A stretch of 64,000 bases of DNA from DATFVA01 sp963764235. GTDB taxonomy: Bacteria; Bacteroidota; Ignavibacteria; Ignavibacteriales; Ignavibacteriaceae. Position 1 is the stretch's first letter; each line of letters opens with the position of its first letter. This document shows, one piece after another, positions 18,751-26,058 of this stretch. The DNA lies in the NCBI GenBank assembly GCA_963764235.1, contig CAVXRO010000014.1:434001-498000 (forward strand), written 5' to 3'. The notes beneath the pieces were generated by a model. It saw only the letters and a program-made list of their open reading frames with translations. It was not told the origin of the DNA and did not search any database. The position numbers were made by a program, and so were the translations under genes.

Positions 18751-20256
18751 ATGATGGATCTCAGTTATATAACTAAAAGTCTTTACCTGATTAAGCCTGA
18801 ACTAATTATTTCGGCAGTTATCGTTGTCCTCGTTGTTACCGATCTGATAATGGATAAAAATAAGAAACTACTTCCTTTTATCTCACTGGCCGGACTGCTG
18901 GTGGCAGGCTATTTTGTGATAGACCAGTTTGGATTAAGTACCTTTGCAAGTAAACCGCAGGGCGGATCGGGATTGATTGCTGTAGATTCCTTCGGGGCAT
19001 TTTTCAAACTTATTGTTATCCTTTCTTCCCTCTTCATTGTCTACTTCTCTGTTAATTCCGATGAAGTAAGACAGAGTATGGACAGGCATGGCGAATATTA
19101 CAGCCTGATCTTCGGTATGATCCTAGGAATGTTCTTTATGATAACAGCCGCGGATCTGATCCTGATTTATCTGTCACTGGAACTCGTTTCCTTATCTTCT
19201 TACGTGCTTGCAGGATTTACTAAAACCTCACTGAGAAACAGTGAGGCTTCACTTAAATACATTATCTACGGAAGTGTAGCAAGCGGTATAATGCTTTTCG
19301 GAATTTCACTCCTCTATGGAATGACAGGATCGACAAATATGTACGAGATAAACCTGATCCTTCAGAACGGCAGCTACAACACTCTCACCATGCTTATTTC
19401 GGGACTGCTGATATTCACCGGCATCGGCTATAAGATCTCCGCAGCGCCTTTCCACTTCTGGACTCCTGATGTTTACGAAGGAGCCCCTGTAACAATAACG
19501 GCTTATCTATCTATAGCCAGCAAAGCTGCAGGTTTTGCATTGCTGATAAGATTTATCAGAGTAACTTTTGTAATCGGCGTCGACCAGAACGGCTACTGGC
19601 ACCTGATTAATCTGATCGATTGGAAATCATTTTTCATAGTTATCTCAATCCTTACTATGACTCTCGGTAACTTTGCTGCCCTGTGGCAAAGTAATATGAA
19701 GAGGCTTCTGGCTTATTCAAGTATAGCTCACGCCGGTTATATTCTACTTGGACTTGCAGTTTTATCAAACCAGGGATTGACGGCGATCCTCATTTATTTC
19801 GGTGTTTATGCTTTCATGACTCTCGGTGCTTTCTTCGTAGTAATGCTCATAGCTAACAAAATCGGCTCCGAGGAGCTTGACGAATATAAAGGCCTTGGCT
19901 ACGCTTCCCCATGGCTGGGAATCTCCCTTGCAATTTTTCTTGTGTCGTTAACCGGACTTCCTCCCACAGCCGGATTTATAGGTAAGCTTTATCTTTTCAT
20001 TGCCCTTGTTGATGCGAAGATGATTGTTGTTGCGGTCATTGCCCTGCTGAATTCTGTTGTATCGCTTTACTACTATATCAAAGTACTTAAGAATATGTAC
20101 CTAGTTAAGATTGAGATAGAAAAGCCTGCAATAAACGTTTCATTTGCCAATATAGTAATGCTGATTATTCTGCTGGCTCCCATACTTATCCTTGGTATTT
20201 ATTTTACTCCTTTGGTAGATCTGGCCAGATATTCCATTTCTTTGGTAGGATTCTAA
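18751..20256 (+). CDS. nuoN: NADH-quinone oxidoreductase subunit N
   Basis: NuoN is the antiporter-like subunit nearest the peripheral arm. It has 501 residues, with IYLSLELVSLSSYVLAGF, KISAAPFHFWTPDVYEGAP and MKRLLAYSSIAHAGYILLGL. It is the last nuo gene of the operon: nuoE, nuoF and nuoG, which form the NADH-oxidising module, are absent from this cluster. The Rrf2 promoter begins only nine bases after its stop, and I see no hairpin terminator between them. Confidence 0.96.
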   Translation: MMDLSYITKSLYLIKPELIISAVIVVLVVTDLIMDKNKKLLPFISLAGLLVAGYFVIDQFGLSTFASKPQGGSGLIAVDSFGAFFKLIVILSSLFIVYFSVNSDEVRQSMDRHGEYYSLIFGMILGMFFMITAADLILIYLSLELVSLSSYVLAGFTKTSLRNSEASLKYIIYGSVASGIMLFGISLLYGMTGSTNMYEINLILQNGSYNTLTMLISGLLIFTGIGYKISAAPFHFWTPDVYEGAPVTITAYLSIASKAAGFALLIRFIRVTFVIGVDQNGYWHLINLIDWKSFFIVISILTMTLGNFAALWQSNMKRLLAYSSIAHAGYILLGLAVLSNQGLTAILIYFGVYAFMTLGAFFVVMLIANKIGSEELDEYKGLGYASPWLGISLAIFLVSLTGLPPTAGFIGKLYLFIALVDAKMIVVAVIALLNSVVSLYYYIKVLKNMYLVKIEIEKPAINVSFANIVMLIILLAPILILGIYFTPLVDLARYSISLVGF

Positions 20257-20264
20257 GATAATTA

Positions 20265-20296
20265 TTTGATTTTTCCTGCCAATTTGCTTAGATTTA
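20265..20296 (+). promoter_or_regulatory. Promoter of the Rrf2 / Fe-S assembly operon
   Basis: TTTG at 20265-20268 and TAGATTTA at 20289-20296 are 20 bases apart, matching the Bacteroidota promoter pattern with one mismatch in the -7 element. The predicted start of transcription, near 20303, lies inside the adjoining palindromic site. Confidence 0.55.
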
Positions 20297-20320
20297 TATC
20301 CGACCAATATAGTCCTATTT
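20296..20320 (+). promoter_or_regulatory. IscR/Rrf2-type operator overlapping the transcription start
   Basis: The site contains CCGACCAATATAGTCC: GAC at 20302-20304 and GTC at 20312-20314, with an AT-rich centre of seven bases. It follows the E. coli IscR type-1 pattern (ATASYYGACTRWWWYAGTCRRSTAT) at most positions, including ATA, CC-GAC, the W-rich core and AGTC. Its position between the -7 element and the rrf2 ATG at 20325 suggests autorepression. Inferred, not shown. Confidence 0.6.
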
Positions 20321-20324
20321 CGGA

Positions 20325-20732
20325 ATGCTTAAATTATCCAAAAAAAGTGAATATGCGTTGATGGCTGTAAGGTATTTAGCCATCAATTCTAATGGAAATT
20401 ATTCAACTGCCCGTGATATTTCACATCATTATGATATTCCGTATGAATTAGTGGCCAAAGTTCTTCAACAGCTTGTAAAAAAGAACATTATTTCATCCTA
20501 CCAGGGTGTAAGAGGCGGATATTTACTCGTAAAAACACCAGACCAGATATCCCTGATGGAGATAATAAGCGCAATTGAGGATAATTACCAGATTACGAAT
20601 TGTATGAACGAAACCAGTTCTCAGAGAGACTGCAGTCATTTTGACTGCTGTATGATAAGAGACCCTTTGATTAAGGTTCAGAGAGAAATTGATAAAGTAT
20701 TTCAAAATATAAAAGTTAACCAGATTTTATAA
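20325..20732 (+). CDS. Rrf2-family transcriptional regulator, IscR-like
   Basis: The 135-residue protein has the Rrf2 winged helix: LSKKSEYALMAVRYLAINSN, then DISHHYDIPYELVAKVLQQL, then SSYQGVRGGYLLVKTPDQIS. A C-terminal cysteine cluster (NCMNETSSQRDCSHFDCCMI) provides at least three cysteines spaced like those that bind an Fe-S cluster in IscR. It sits at the head of the cysteine desulfurase operon behind an IscR-type palindrome, so it probably senses Fe-S status and represses its own operon when clusters are plentiful. The downstream gene starts 13 bases later. Confidence 0.9.
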   Translation: MLKLSKKSEYALMAVRYLAINSNGNYSTARDISHHYDIPYELVAKVLQQLVKKNIISSYQGVRGGYLLVKTPDQISLMEIISAIEDNYQITNCMNETSSQRDCSHFDCCMIRDPLIKVQREIDKVFQNIKVNQIL

Positions 20733-20745
20733 AGCAGATTATCGT

Positions 20746-21924
20746 ATGAAATTTCCCATTTACTTGGATAACCAAGCCACCACCCCTCTCGATCCTGAAG
20801 TTCTGGAAAGCATGCTTCCCTGGTTCACTGATAAATTCGGAAATGCAGCGAGCAAAGAACATTCATATGGATGGGAAGCTGAAAGCGCCGTAAAGCTTTC
20901 CAGAAGAAAAATAGCTGAATATATAGGAGCCGAACCAGGGGAAATAATATTTACAAGCGGATCTACAGAATCAATAAACCTGGCTCACTCAGGTATTGCT
21001 GAATGTTATGGGACCAAAGGCAGACATATAATCACCTCAGCAGTAGAACATAATGCCGTACTCGACTCGCTGAAATCACTTGAAGGAAGAGGATTTGAGA
21101 TTACAGTGCTTCCTGTTGACAAATTCGGCAGAATTAATATGGAAGGTCTGGGTAAGGCTATAAGGAAGGATACAATTCTTGTTTCAATAATGACTGCCAA
21201 TAACGAGATTGGAAACGTGTACGATACGGAAACAATCGGCGGAATCTGTAAAGACCGGAAAGTTTTATTCCATACAGATGCATCTCAGGCAATAGGTAAA
21301 ATTTCTTTTAGAGCCGGTAATGCTGATCTTGTTTCCTTTTCTGCTCATAAGATCTATGGACCAAAAGGAACGGGCGCCCTCTATATAAAGAATAAGGTTC
21401 CGAAAACCAGATTAACGCCCTTAATTAAGGGAGGAGGACACGAGAACGGTCTGCGTTCGGGAACCTTAAACGTACCAGGAATAGTTGGATTTGGCAAAGC
21501 CCTGGAGATTGCTGGAAGGAATTTTGAAACGGATTACACCAGAATTACATCATATAGGTCCAAGATGCTTGAACGGTTTACAGAACAAATCGGAAACATC
21601 CGACTGAACGGTGATCCGGATAACCATCTTCCAAATAATTTAAATATATGTTTTGAGGGTATAAGGTCAGACAAGTTTATAATGAACCTGAGGAATATAG
21701 CGGTATCTACAGGTTCTGCATGTACATCAGCCTCACTTAGGCAAAGTCATGTACTCAGTGCGTTAGGACTTAGTGATGCTCTTGCAAAATCTTCGGTGAG
21801 GTTTGGACTGGGAAGATTTAATACAGATGAAGAAATTGAATATGTAATTAAGGAAGTTATAAAAATGGTGAGTAAATTAAGAAAAAATACACCATATAAT
21901 TTACAGGAAAATATTATTCACTAG
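20746..21924 (+). CDS. iscS: Cysteine desulfurase (IscS/NifS type)
   Basis: This PLP enzyme takes sulfur from cysteine for Fe-S cluster assembly. The 392 residues include YLDNQATTPLDPEVLESM, the substrate loop SGSTESINLAHSG, PLP contacts in TSAVEHNAVLDSL and TDASQAIGKI, the PLP lysine in SFSAHKIYGPKGTGALY, and the catalytic cysteine in VSTGSACTSASLRQSHVL. The short loop containing SACTSAS marks the IscS/NifS group rather than SufS. No iscU scaffold gene follows directly; an A-type carrier lies two genes downstream. Confidence 0.92.
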   Translation: MKFPIYLDNQATTPLDPEVLESMLPWFTDKFGNAASKEHSYGWEAESAVKLSRRKIAEYIGAEPGEIIFTSGSTESINLAHSGIAECYGTKGRHIITSAVEHNAVLDSLKSLEGRGFEITVLPVDKFGRINMEGLGKAIRKDTILVSIMTANNEIGNVYDTETIGGICKDRKVLFHTDASQAIGKISFRAGNADLVSFSAHKIYGPKGTGALYIKNKVPKTRLTPLIKGGGHENGLRSGTLNVPGIVGFGKALEIAGRNFETDYTRITSYRSKMLERFTEQIGNIRLNGDPDNHLPNNLNICFEGIRSDKFIMNLRNIAVSTGSACTSASLRQSHVLSALGLSDALAKSSVRFGLGRFNTDEEIEYVIKEVIKMVSKLRKNTPYNLQENIIH

Positions 21925-21940
21925 ATAAAGGATTAAAAAA

Positions 21941-22249
21941 ATGCTTCGGGGAAAATTAAACGAATATATCAGTCTGCTTAAGGTTGAGGATAAGCAGTTT
22001 CTAAGTTTTCTGAAAGCCAGCTATCCCCTGTTTCATAAATCGAACTTTTTTTACAGGGACTTCCAGTACGGAATAAGGAAATACCTTGAGCTTAAAGGAG
22101 TAGATATATCCTATGCTGACTCAGATAAACTGGCAAAAGAACTGGCGGCTCATTATGAGAAGCAGGAAATATTTATTCCGGTTAATCCACAGGGATGGAC
22201 AATCAATTATCCTGAATTTGTGACGACTGTCCCAGGCGATCCTTTATAA
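21941..22249 (+). CDS. Unknown 102-residue protein between cysteine desulfurase and the A-type carrier
   Basis: I do not recognise this protein. It is small, basic to neutral and aromatic-rich (SNFFYRDFQYGIRKYLELKG), with no cysteines, no signal peptide and no membrane segment. The C-terminus is Pro-rich (IFIPVNPQGWTINYPEF). It lies 16 bases after iscS in the same direction. Placement suggests a helper in Fe-S assembly, but there is no motif to prove it. It should not be taken for iscU, as the three cluster cysteines of that scaffold are missing. Confidence 0.75.
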   Translation: MLRGKLNEYISLLKVEDKQFLSFLKASYPLFHKSNFFYRDFQYGIRKYLELKGVDISYADSDKLAKELAAHYEKQEIFIPVNPQGWTINYPEFVTTVPGDPL

Positions 22250-22266
22250 CTATAATAAGTTTAAAT

Positions 22267-22288
22267 AATTCATTATAAATTCATTATA
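22267..22288 (+). repeat. Perfect 11-bp tandem duplication
   Basis: AATTCATTATA occurs twice head to tail in the 58-base gap before the A-type carrier gene. It could be a slippage product or part of a leader; no function is evident. Confidence 0.6.
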
Positions 22289-22307
22289 AACAAACAGGGA
22301 ATGGAAA

Positions 22308-22658
22308 ATGCCCGACATTAAAGTTGAGAATGATATAAAAATAACAGAGAAAGCAGCCAAAGAAGTTGTGCAAATAAGGAATGAAAATAACATTCCTGAA
22401 AATTTCGGATTAAGAGTTGGTGTGAAAGGCGGCGGCTGCTCCGGATTAACTTATACCCTTGGTTTTGATGCTGAAGCAAATGAAGGAGACACTGTTATAA
22501 ATGATAAGGGAATAAAACTGTTCGTTGACGGGAAGAGTTTATTTTACCTTATGGGAACAGAACTCGACTTCAGTGACGGTTTAAACGGTAAAGGATTTAT
22601 ATTCAATAATCCGAATGCAAAGAAGACCTGCGGATGCGGAGAATCTTTCGGGGTTTAA
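22308..22658 (+). CDS. A-type iron-sulfur carrier protein (IscA/ErpA/HesB family)
   Basis: This protein would pass Fe-S clusters to target enzymes. At 116 residues it has the three family cysteines: one in GVKGGGCSGLTYTLGF and two in the C-terminal CGCGESFGV. The spacing is normal for IscA or ErpA. Which of these it is cannot be told from sequence alone. It follows the regulator, cysteine desulfurase and the small unknown protein, and precedes superoxide dismutase. Confidence 0.92.
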   Translation: MPDIKVENDIKITEKAAKEVVQIRNENNIPENFGLRVGVKGGGCSGLTYTLGFDAEANEGDTVINDKGIKLFVDGKSLFYLMGTELDFSDGLNGKGFIFNNPNAKKTCGCGESFGV

Positions 22659-22709
22659 TAAAAAGATCATTAAATCTATATTCATTAAATAAACCTGGAG
22701 GTTAAATAC

Positions 22710-23318
22710 ATGGGAAAATTTGAATTGCCGAAGCTACCTTATGGATATGACGCGCTTGAACCCTATATTGACAAAACAACGATGGAAATCCATTATACGA
22801 AGCATCATAATGGTTATGTAACAAAACTGAATGATGCTGTTGCTGGAACAGATCTTGAGAATAAATCTCTTGAAGAAATTCTTAAAAATGCATCAAAACA
22901 CCCCGCCGGTGTCAGAAACAACGGCGGAGGACATTACAACCATTCATTGTTCTGGACAATTATGAAAAAAGGCGGAGGAGGATTTCCGAAAGGCGATCTC
23001 GAGAGTGCCATTAATTCTTCATTCGGATCATTTGAGGAATTTAAGAACAAGTTTTCCAATGCTGCAGCTACAAGGTTCGGTTCCGGCTGGGCTTGGCTTA
23101 TATTGCAGGATGGAAAACTAGCTATTACCTCAACCGCAAACCAGGACAACCCTATTATGGATATTGCAGATGATAAAGGAACTCCAATATTAGGATTGGA
23201 TGTGTGGGAACATGCTTACTATTTGAAATATCAGAACCGTCGTCCTGAATATATTGATAACTGGTGGAATGTTATCAACTGGGATGAGGTTGCCAGAAGA
23301 TTTAAGGAAGCGAAATAA
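22710..23318 (+). CDS. sodA: Superoxide dismutase, Mn/Fe family
   Basis: This enzyme disproportionates superoxide in the cytoplasm. The 202-residue protein has the metal ligands in HYTKHHNGYV, GGGHYNHSLFW and DVWEHAYYLKYQN. Gly before the HxNH motif and Gln in TANQDNP favour the manganese or cambialistic type over strict iron enzymes (family knowledge). A strong ribosome-binding site, GGAGG, lies about ten bases before the ATG. A terminator follows, so it appears to end the Fe-S/oxidative-stress operon. Confidence 0.94.
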   Translation: MGKFELPKLPYGYDALEPYIDKTTMEIHYTKHHNGYVTKLNDAVAGTDLENKSLEEILKNASKHPAGVRNNGGGHYNHSLFWTIMKKGGGGFPKGDLESAINSSFGSFEEFKNKFSNAAATRFGSGWAWLILQDGKLAITSTANQDNPIMDIADDKGTPILGLDVWEHAYYLKYQNRRPEYIDNWWNVINWDEVARRFKEAK

Positions 23319-23330
23319 AATGATAAACCT

Positions 23331-23358
23331 GAGGCGGAAGAAATTCCGCCTCTTTTTT
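23331..23358 (+). terminator. Rho-independent terminator after sodA
   Basis: A 9-bp stem (GAGGCGGAA 23331-23339 with TTCCGCCTC 23344-23352) closes a four-base loop and is followed by six T. It lies 12 bases after the sodA stop. Confidence 0.9.
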
Positions 23359-23368
23359 ATAAATCGAT

Positions 23369-23995
23369 ATGTTAGACAAAATTCCGTTATTTCCGTTAAA
23401 TATAGTCGTATTCCCGGCTTCCAAATACCCTCTTCATATTTTTGAGCAGCGGTATAAAAAAATGATTAATCAGTGTCTCTCTGAGAAAACAGGCTTCGGA
23501 ATAGTTACGAAGATCGACAATGAACTGGCAAAAATCGGCAGCTATGTTGAGATTGAGGATATACTCCAGAAATTTGATAACGGAGAGATGGATATATCAG
23601 TTGTCGGGAGAGGACGATTTTTCATAGATAACGTTTACTCTCACGCCGATAAATACCTTGTCGCAGAAGTTTCTGAATACAAGGATTTCACATCGGATGT
23701 CAGTCCCTCCCTACTGGATCAATTACAGGAATCTTTCGAAAGGATCATAGAAAAGACTAACTTCCAGCTGGAAGAGGCTTTCTGGAGAAACTATGAAGAG
23801 ACAGGATTGAAATCATTCAAGCTTGCAGAAAAATCAGGACTTTCTCTCCAGCAGCAGCAATCGCTTTTAACTCTCAGAGATGAAAATGAAAGGGTTAGCT
23901 ACCTGATTGAACACTATGAAAACCTCGAGAAACAGATCTCAGAATCCTCAACTATCCGAAGCATCATTATGAGCGACGGATACATTAATAATTAA
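23369..23995 (+). CDS. LON substrate-binding domain protein
   Basis: The 208-residue protein matches the N-terminal domain of Lon protease (KIPLFPLNIVVFPASKYPLH, then IFEQRYKKMINQCL), and lacks the ATPase and protease domains. The remainder is helical (LEEAFWRNYEETGLKSFKL). Such stand-alone LON-domain proteins are common and mostly uncharacterised; substrate recognition is presumed. It begins ten bases after the sodA terminator, so it may depend on read-through or on its own promoter. It converges with atpC. Confidence 0.88.
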   Translation: MLDKIPLFPLNIVVFPASKYPLHIFEQRYKKMINQCLSEKTGFGIVTKIDNELAKIGSYVEIEDILQKFDNGEMDISVVGRGRFFIDNVYSHADKYLVAEVSEYKDFTSDVSPSLLDQLQESFERIIEKTNFQLEEAFWRNYEETGLKSFKLAEKSGLSLQQQQSLLTLRDENERVSYLIEHYENLEKQISESSTIRSIIMSDGYINN

Positions 23996-24045
23996 TTTAA
24001 GATTTAAGATTGATGAGAGTAGGCGGGAATTGAAAAATGAATACC

Positions 24046-24060
24046 GAAGATTGAATCTTC
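24046..24060. terminator. Short palindrome between convergent genes
   Basis: GAAGATTGAATCTTC is a near-perfect palindrome lying between the LON-domain gene and atpC, followed by a T-rich stretch. It could act as a weak terminator, but the stem is short and AT-rich. Confidence 0.35.
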
Positions 24061-24085
24061 AATTTTCTTTCTTCAATATTCAATA
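24059..24085 (-). repeat. 27-nt dispersed repeat, copy 1, directly after the atpC stop
   Basis: This segment is identical at 25 of 27 positions to 45085-45111. Both copies begin one to two bases past the stop codon of a minus-strand gene and have the same orientation relative to that gene. Confidence 0.7.
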
Positions 24086-24086
24086 A

Positions 24087-24506
24087 TCAAACCTCGGCTC
24101 TGATATACTTCTCTACCAGTCTCAGCCTGTTGATAGCGCGCTTTAAGGCATTCTCAGCTCTCTCCACATCGGTAGTATCAGTTTTATTAGCAAGCCTGTT
24201 TTCAGCCCTTTCTCTAGCGCTCCTGGCTCTTTCCACATCTATAATGTTAATTTCTTCGAGTGAATCTGCAAGAACAAGTACGTGGTTATCAAGCACCTCA
24301 ACTGTACCTCCGCCGGTAGCATAACTTGTCTGAGTACTATCAGGAAGTACAATTTTAACCTCACCGATCTCAAACGTACTCATCAGCGGAGCATGATTCT
24401 TAAGTACCTGAAAACTTCCATCAGTACCCGGGATTGTAACCGACTGTACTTCGCCATTGAATTGAATTTTATTCGGCGTTATTATTTCAAGAGTTAAAGC
24501 TGCCAT
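24087..24506 (-). CDS. atpC: ATP synthase F1 subunit epsilon
   Basis: Epsilon sits in the central stalk and can restrain ATP hydrolysis. The 139-residue protein has the N-terminal beta sandwich (LTLEIITPNKIQFNGEVQSV, GTDGSFQVLKNHAPLMS) and the C-terminal helical pair with ARSARERAENRLAN. It follows atpD after two bases. In this branch of bacteria atpD-atpC commonly stand apart from the other ATP synthase genes, which are not in this window. Confidence 0.95.
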   Translation of the reverse strand: MAALTLEIITPNKIQFNGEVQSVTIPGTDGSFQVLKNHAPLMSTFEIGEVKIVLPDSTQTSYATGGGTVEVLDNHVLVLADSLEEINIIDVERARSARERAENRLANKTDTTDVERAENALKRAINRLRLVEKYIRAEV

Positions 24507-24508
24507 GA

Positions 24509-25918
24509 TTAGCTCATTTTCTTTGCTTTTTCTACTGCTTCTTCAATCGTGCCAACATACATAAATGCTGATTCAGGAAGAGCATCATGCTTTCCGTCAA
24601 TAATTTCACGGAAGCTTCTGATAGTATCTTCAAGTTTAACATACTTTCCTTTGAATCCAGTAAACTGTTCGGCAACGTGGAAAGGCTGACTGAAGAACCT
24701 CTGAATCCTTCTTGCTCTCCTAACCGTGATCTTATCTTCATCAGAAAGTTCATCCATTCCAAGGATATTAATAATATCCTGAAGGTCCTTATACTGCTGA
24801 AGGATCTCCTTACATAAGCGGGCAACATCGTAATGCTCCTTGCCGAGAATACCCGGTTCCATAATTCTCGAAGTAGAATCGAGAGGATCCACTGCAGGAT
24901 AAATACCAAGTTCGGAAATCTGACGGCTTAATACCGTAGTTGCATCGAGGTGGGCAAATGCCGCAGCCGGAGCAGGGTCGGTTAAATCATCCGCGGGAAC
25001 GTATATAGCCTGCACCGATGTAATTGAACCCTTATCAGTTGATGTAATTCTCTCCTGTAAAGCTCCCATCTCAGTAGCAAGGTTAGGCTGGTAACCTACA
25101 GCCGAAGGCATTCGTCCTAACAAAGCCGAAACTTCAGAACCAGCCTGGGTAAAACGGAAAATGTTATCAATGAAGAGAAGAACGTCACGTCCTTCCTCAT
25201 CCCTGAAATATTCAGAAACAGTCAAACCCGTAAGCGCCACTCTCAGCCTTGCTCCCGGAGGTTCATTCATCTGTCCGAACACAAGTGCAGTTTTTTCAAG
25301 TACTCCTGATTCCTTCATCTCAAGCCAGAGATCATTTCCTTCACGTGTACGTTCTCCGACACCGGCAAATACAGAATAGCCGCCATGTTCCTGTGCGATA
25401 TTATGAATAAGCTCCTGGATAATAACGGTTTTGCCCACACCGGCACCTCCGAATAATCCCGTTTTACCGCCTTTGGAATAAGGCTCGATTAAATCGATTA
25501 CCTTAATTCCTGTTTCAAAAATCTCCTGCTGTGTCGACAGGTTCTTGAACAATGGGGCAGGACGATGGATCGGATATCTCTTCTCAGTCGTAACTTCACC
25601 CAGCGCATCGATAGGGTTTCCGATTACGTTAATTAATCGTCCGAGTGTAGCGGGACCAACCGGAACTGAAATCGGTTCACCTGTGTCAAAGGCATCCATA
25701 CCTCTAACCAGACCGTCAGTGGAATCCATTGCAACCGCACGTACCCTGTCTTCACCAAGATGCTGTTGTACCTCCACAATCAGGTTATCTTCTACACCCT
25801 CAGTGGTTCTACGTGGAATTCTAACCGCATTATATATGCTTGGGAGATGACCGTTTTCAAATTCAATATCAAGTACAGGACCAATAACCTGTATGATTTT
25901 GCCTTTAGCTTCACTCAT
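24509..25918 (-). CDS. atpD: ATP synthase F1 subunit beta
   Basis: Beta is the catalytic subunit of F1. The 469 residues include the P-loop GGAGVGKTVIIQELI, the Walker B region DVLLFIDNIFRFTQAGSEV, and the family signature PAVDPLDSTSRIM. An AAGGA ribosome-binding site lies seven bases before the ATG, and a good promoter lies 32 bases upstream. It forms a two-gene unit with atpC. Confidence 0.97.
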   Translation of the reverse strand: MSEAKGKIIQVIGPVLDIEFENGHLPSIYNAVRIPRRTTEGVEDNLIVEVQQHLGEDRVRAVAMDSTDGLVRGMDAFDTGEPISVPVGPATLGRLINVIGNPIDALGEVTTEKRYPIHRPAPLFKNLSTQQEIFETGIKVIDLIEPYSKGGKTGLFGGAGVGKTVIIQELIHNIAQEHGGYSVFAGVGERTREGNDLWLEMKESGVLEKTALVFGQMNEPPGARLRVALTGLTVSEYFRDEEGRDVLLFIDNIFRFTQAGSEVSALLGRMPSAVGYQPNLATEMGALQERITSTDKGSITSVQAIYVPADDLTDPAPAAAFAHLDATTVLSRQISELGIYPAVDPLDSTSRIMEPGILGKEHYDVARLCKEILQQYKDLQDIINILGMDELSDEDKITVRRARRIQRFFSQPFHVAEQFTGFKGKYVKLEDTIRSFREIIDGKHDALPESAFMYVGTIEEAVEKAKKMS

Positions 25919-25949
25919 TATTTTTCCTTATTCTTAGAATTTTAGTCTA

Positions 25950-25981
25950 CAAATTTAAGGATTTGACCAAGATTTTACAAA
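25950..25981 (-). promoter_or_regulatory. Bacteroidota-type promoter of atpD-atpC
   Basis: On the minus strand TTTG (25981-25978) and TAAATTTG (25957-25950) are separated by 20 bases, an exact match to TTTG-N19/20-TAnnTTTG. The expected start is near 25943, leaving a leader of about 25 bases with a ribosome-binding site. Confidence 0.7.
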
Positions 25982-26014
25982 TAAAAACTGTATACATAAT
26001 TCAGCTTATTAACT

Positions 26015-26042
26015 AAAAACCCCGGTCAACTCCGGGGTTTTT
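26015..26042 (-). terminator. Strong Rho-independent terminator at the end of the 26-35 kb operon
   Basis: A perfect 11-bp stem (AAAAACCCCGG with CCGGGGTTTTT) closes a six-base loop, 16 bases past the stop of the secreted phospholipase D-like gene. Being symmetric it works on either strand, but only the minus strand has genes leading into it. Confidence 0.9.
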
Positions 26043-26058
26043 CAAGCAGCAATCAGGC

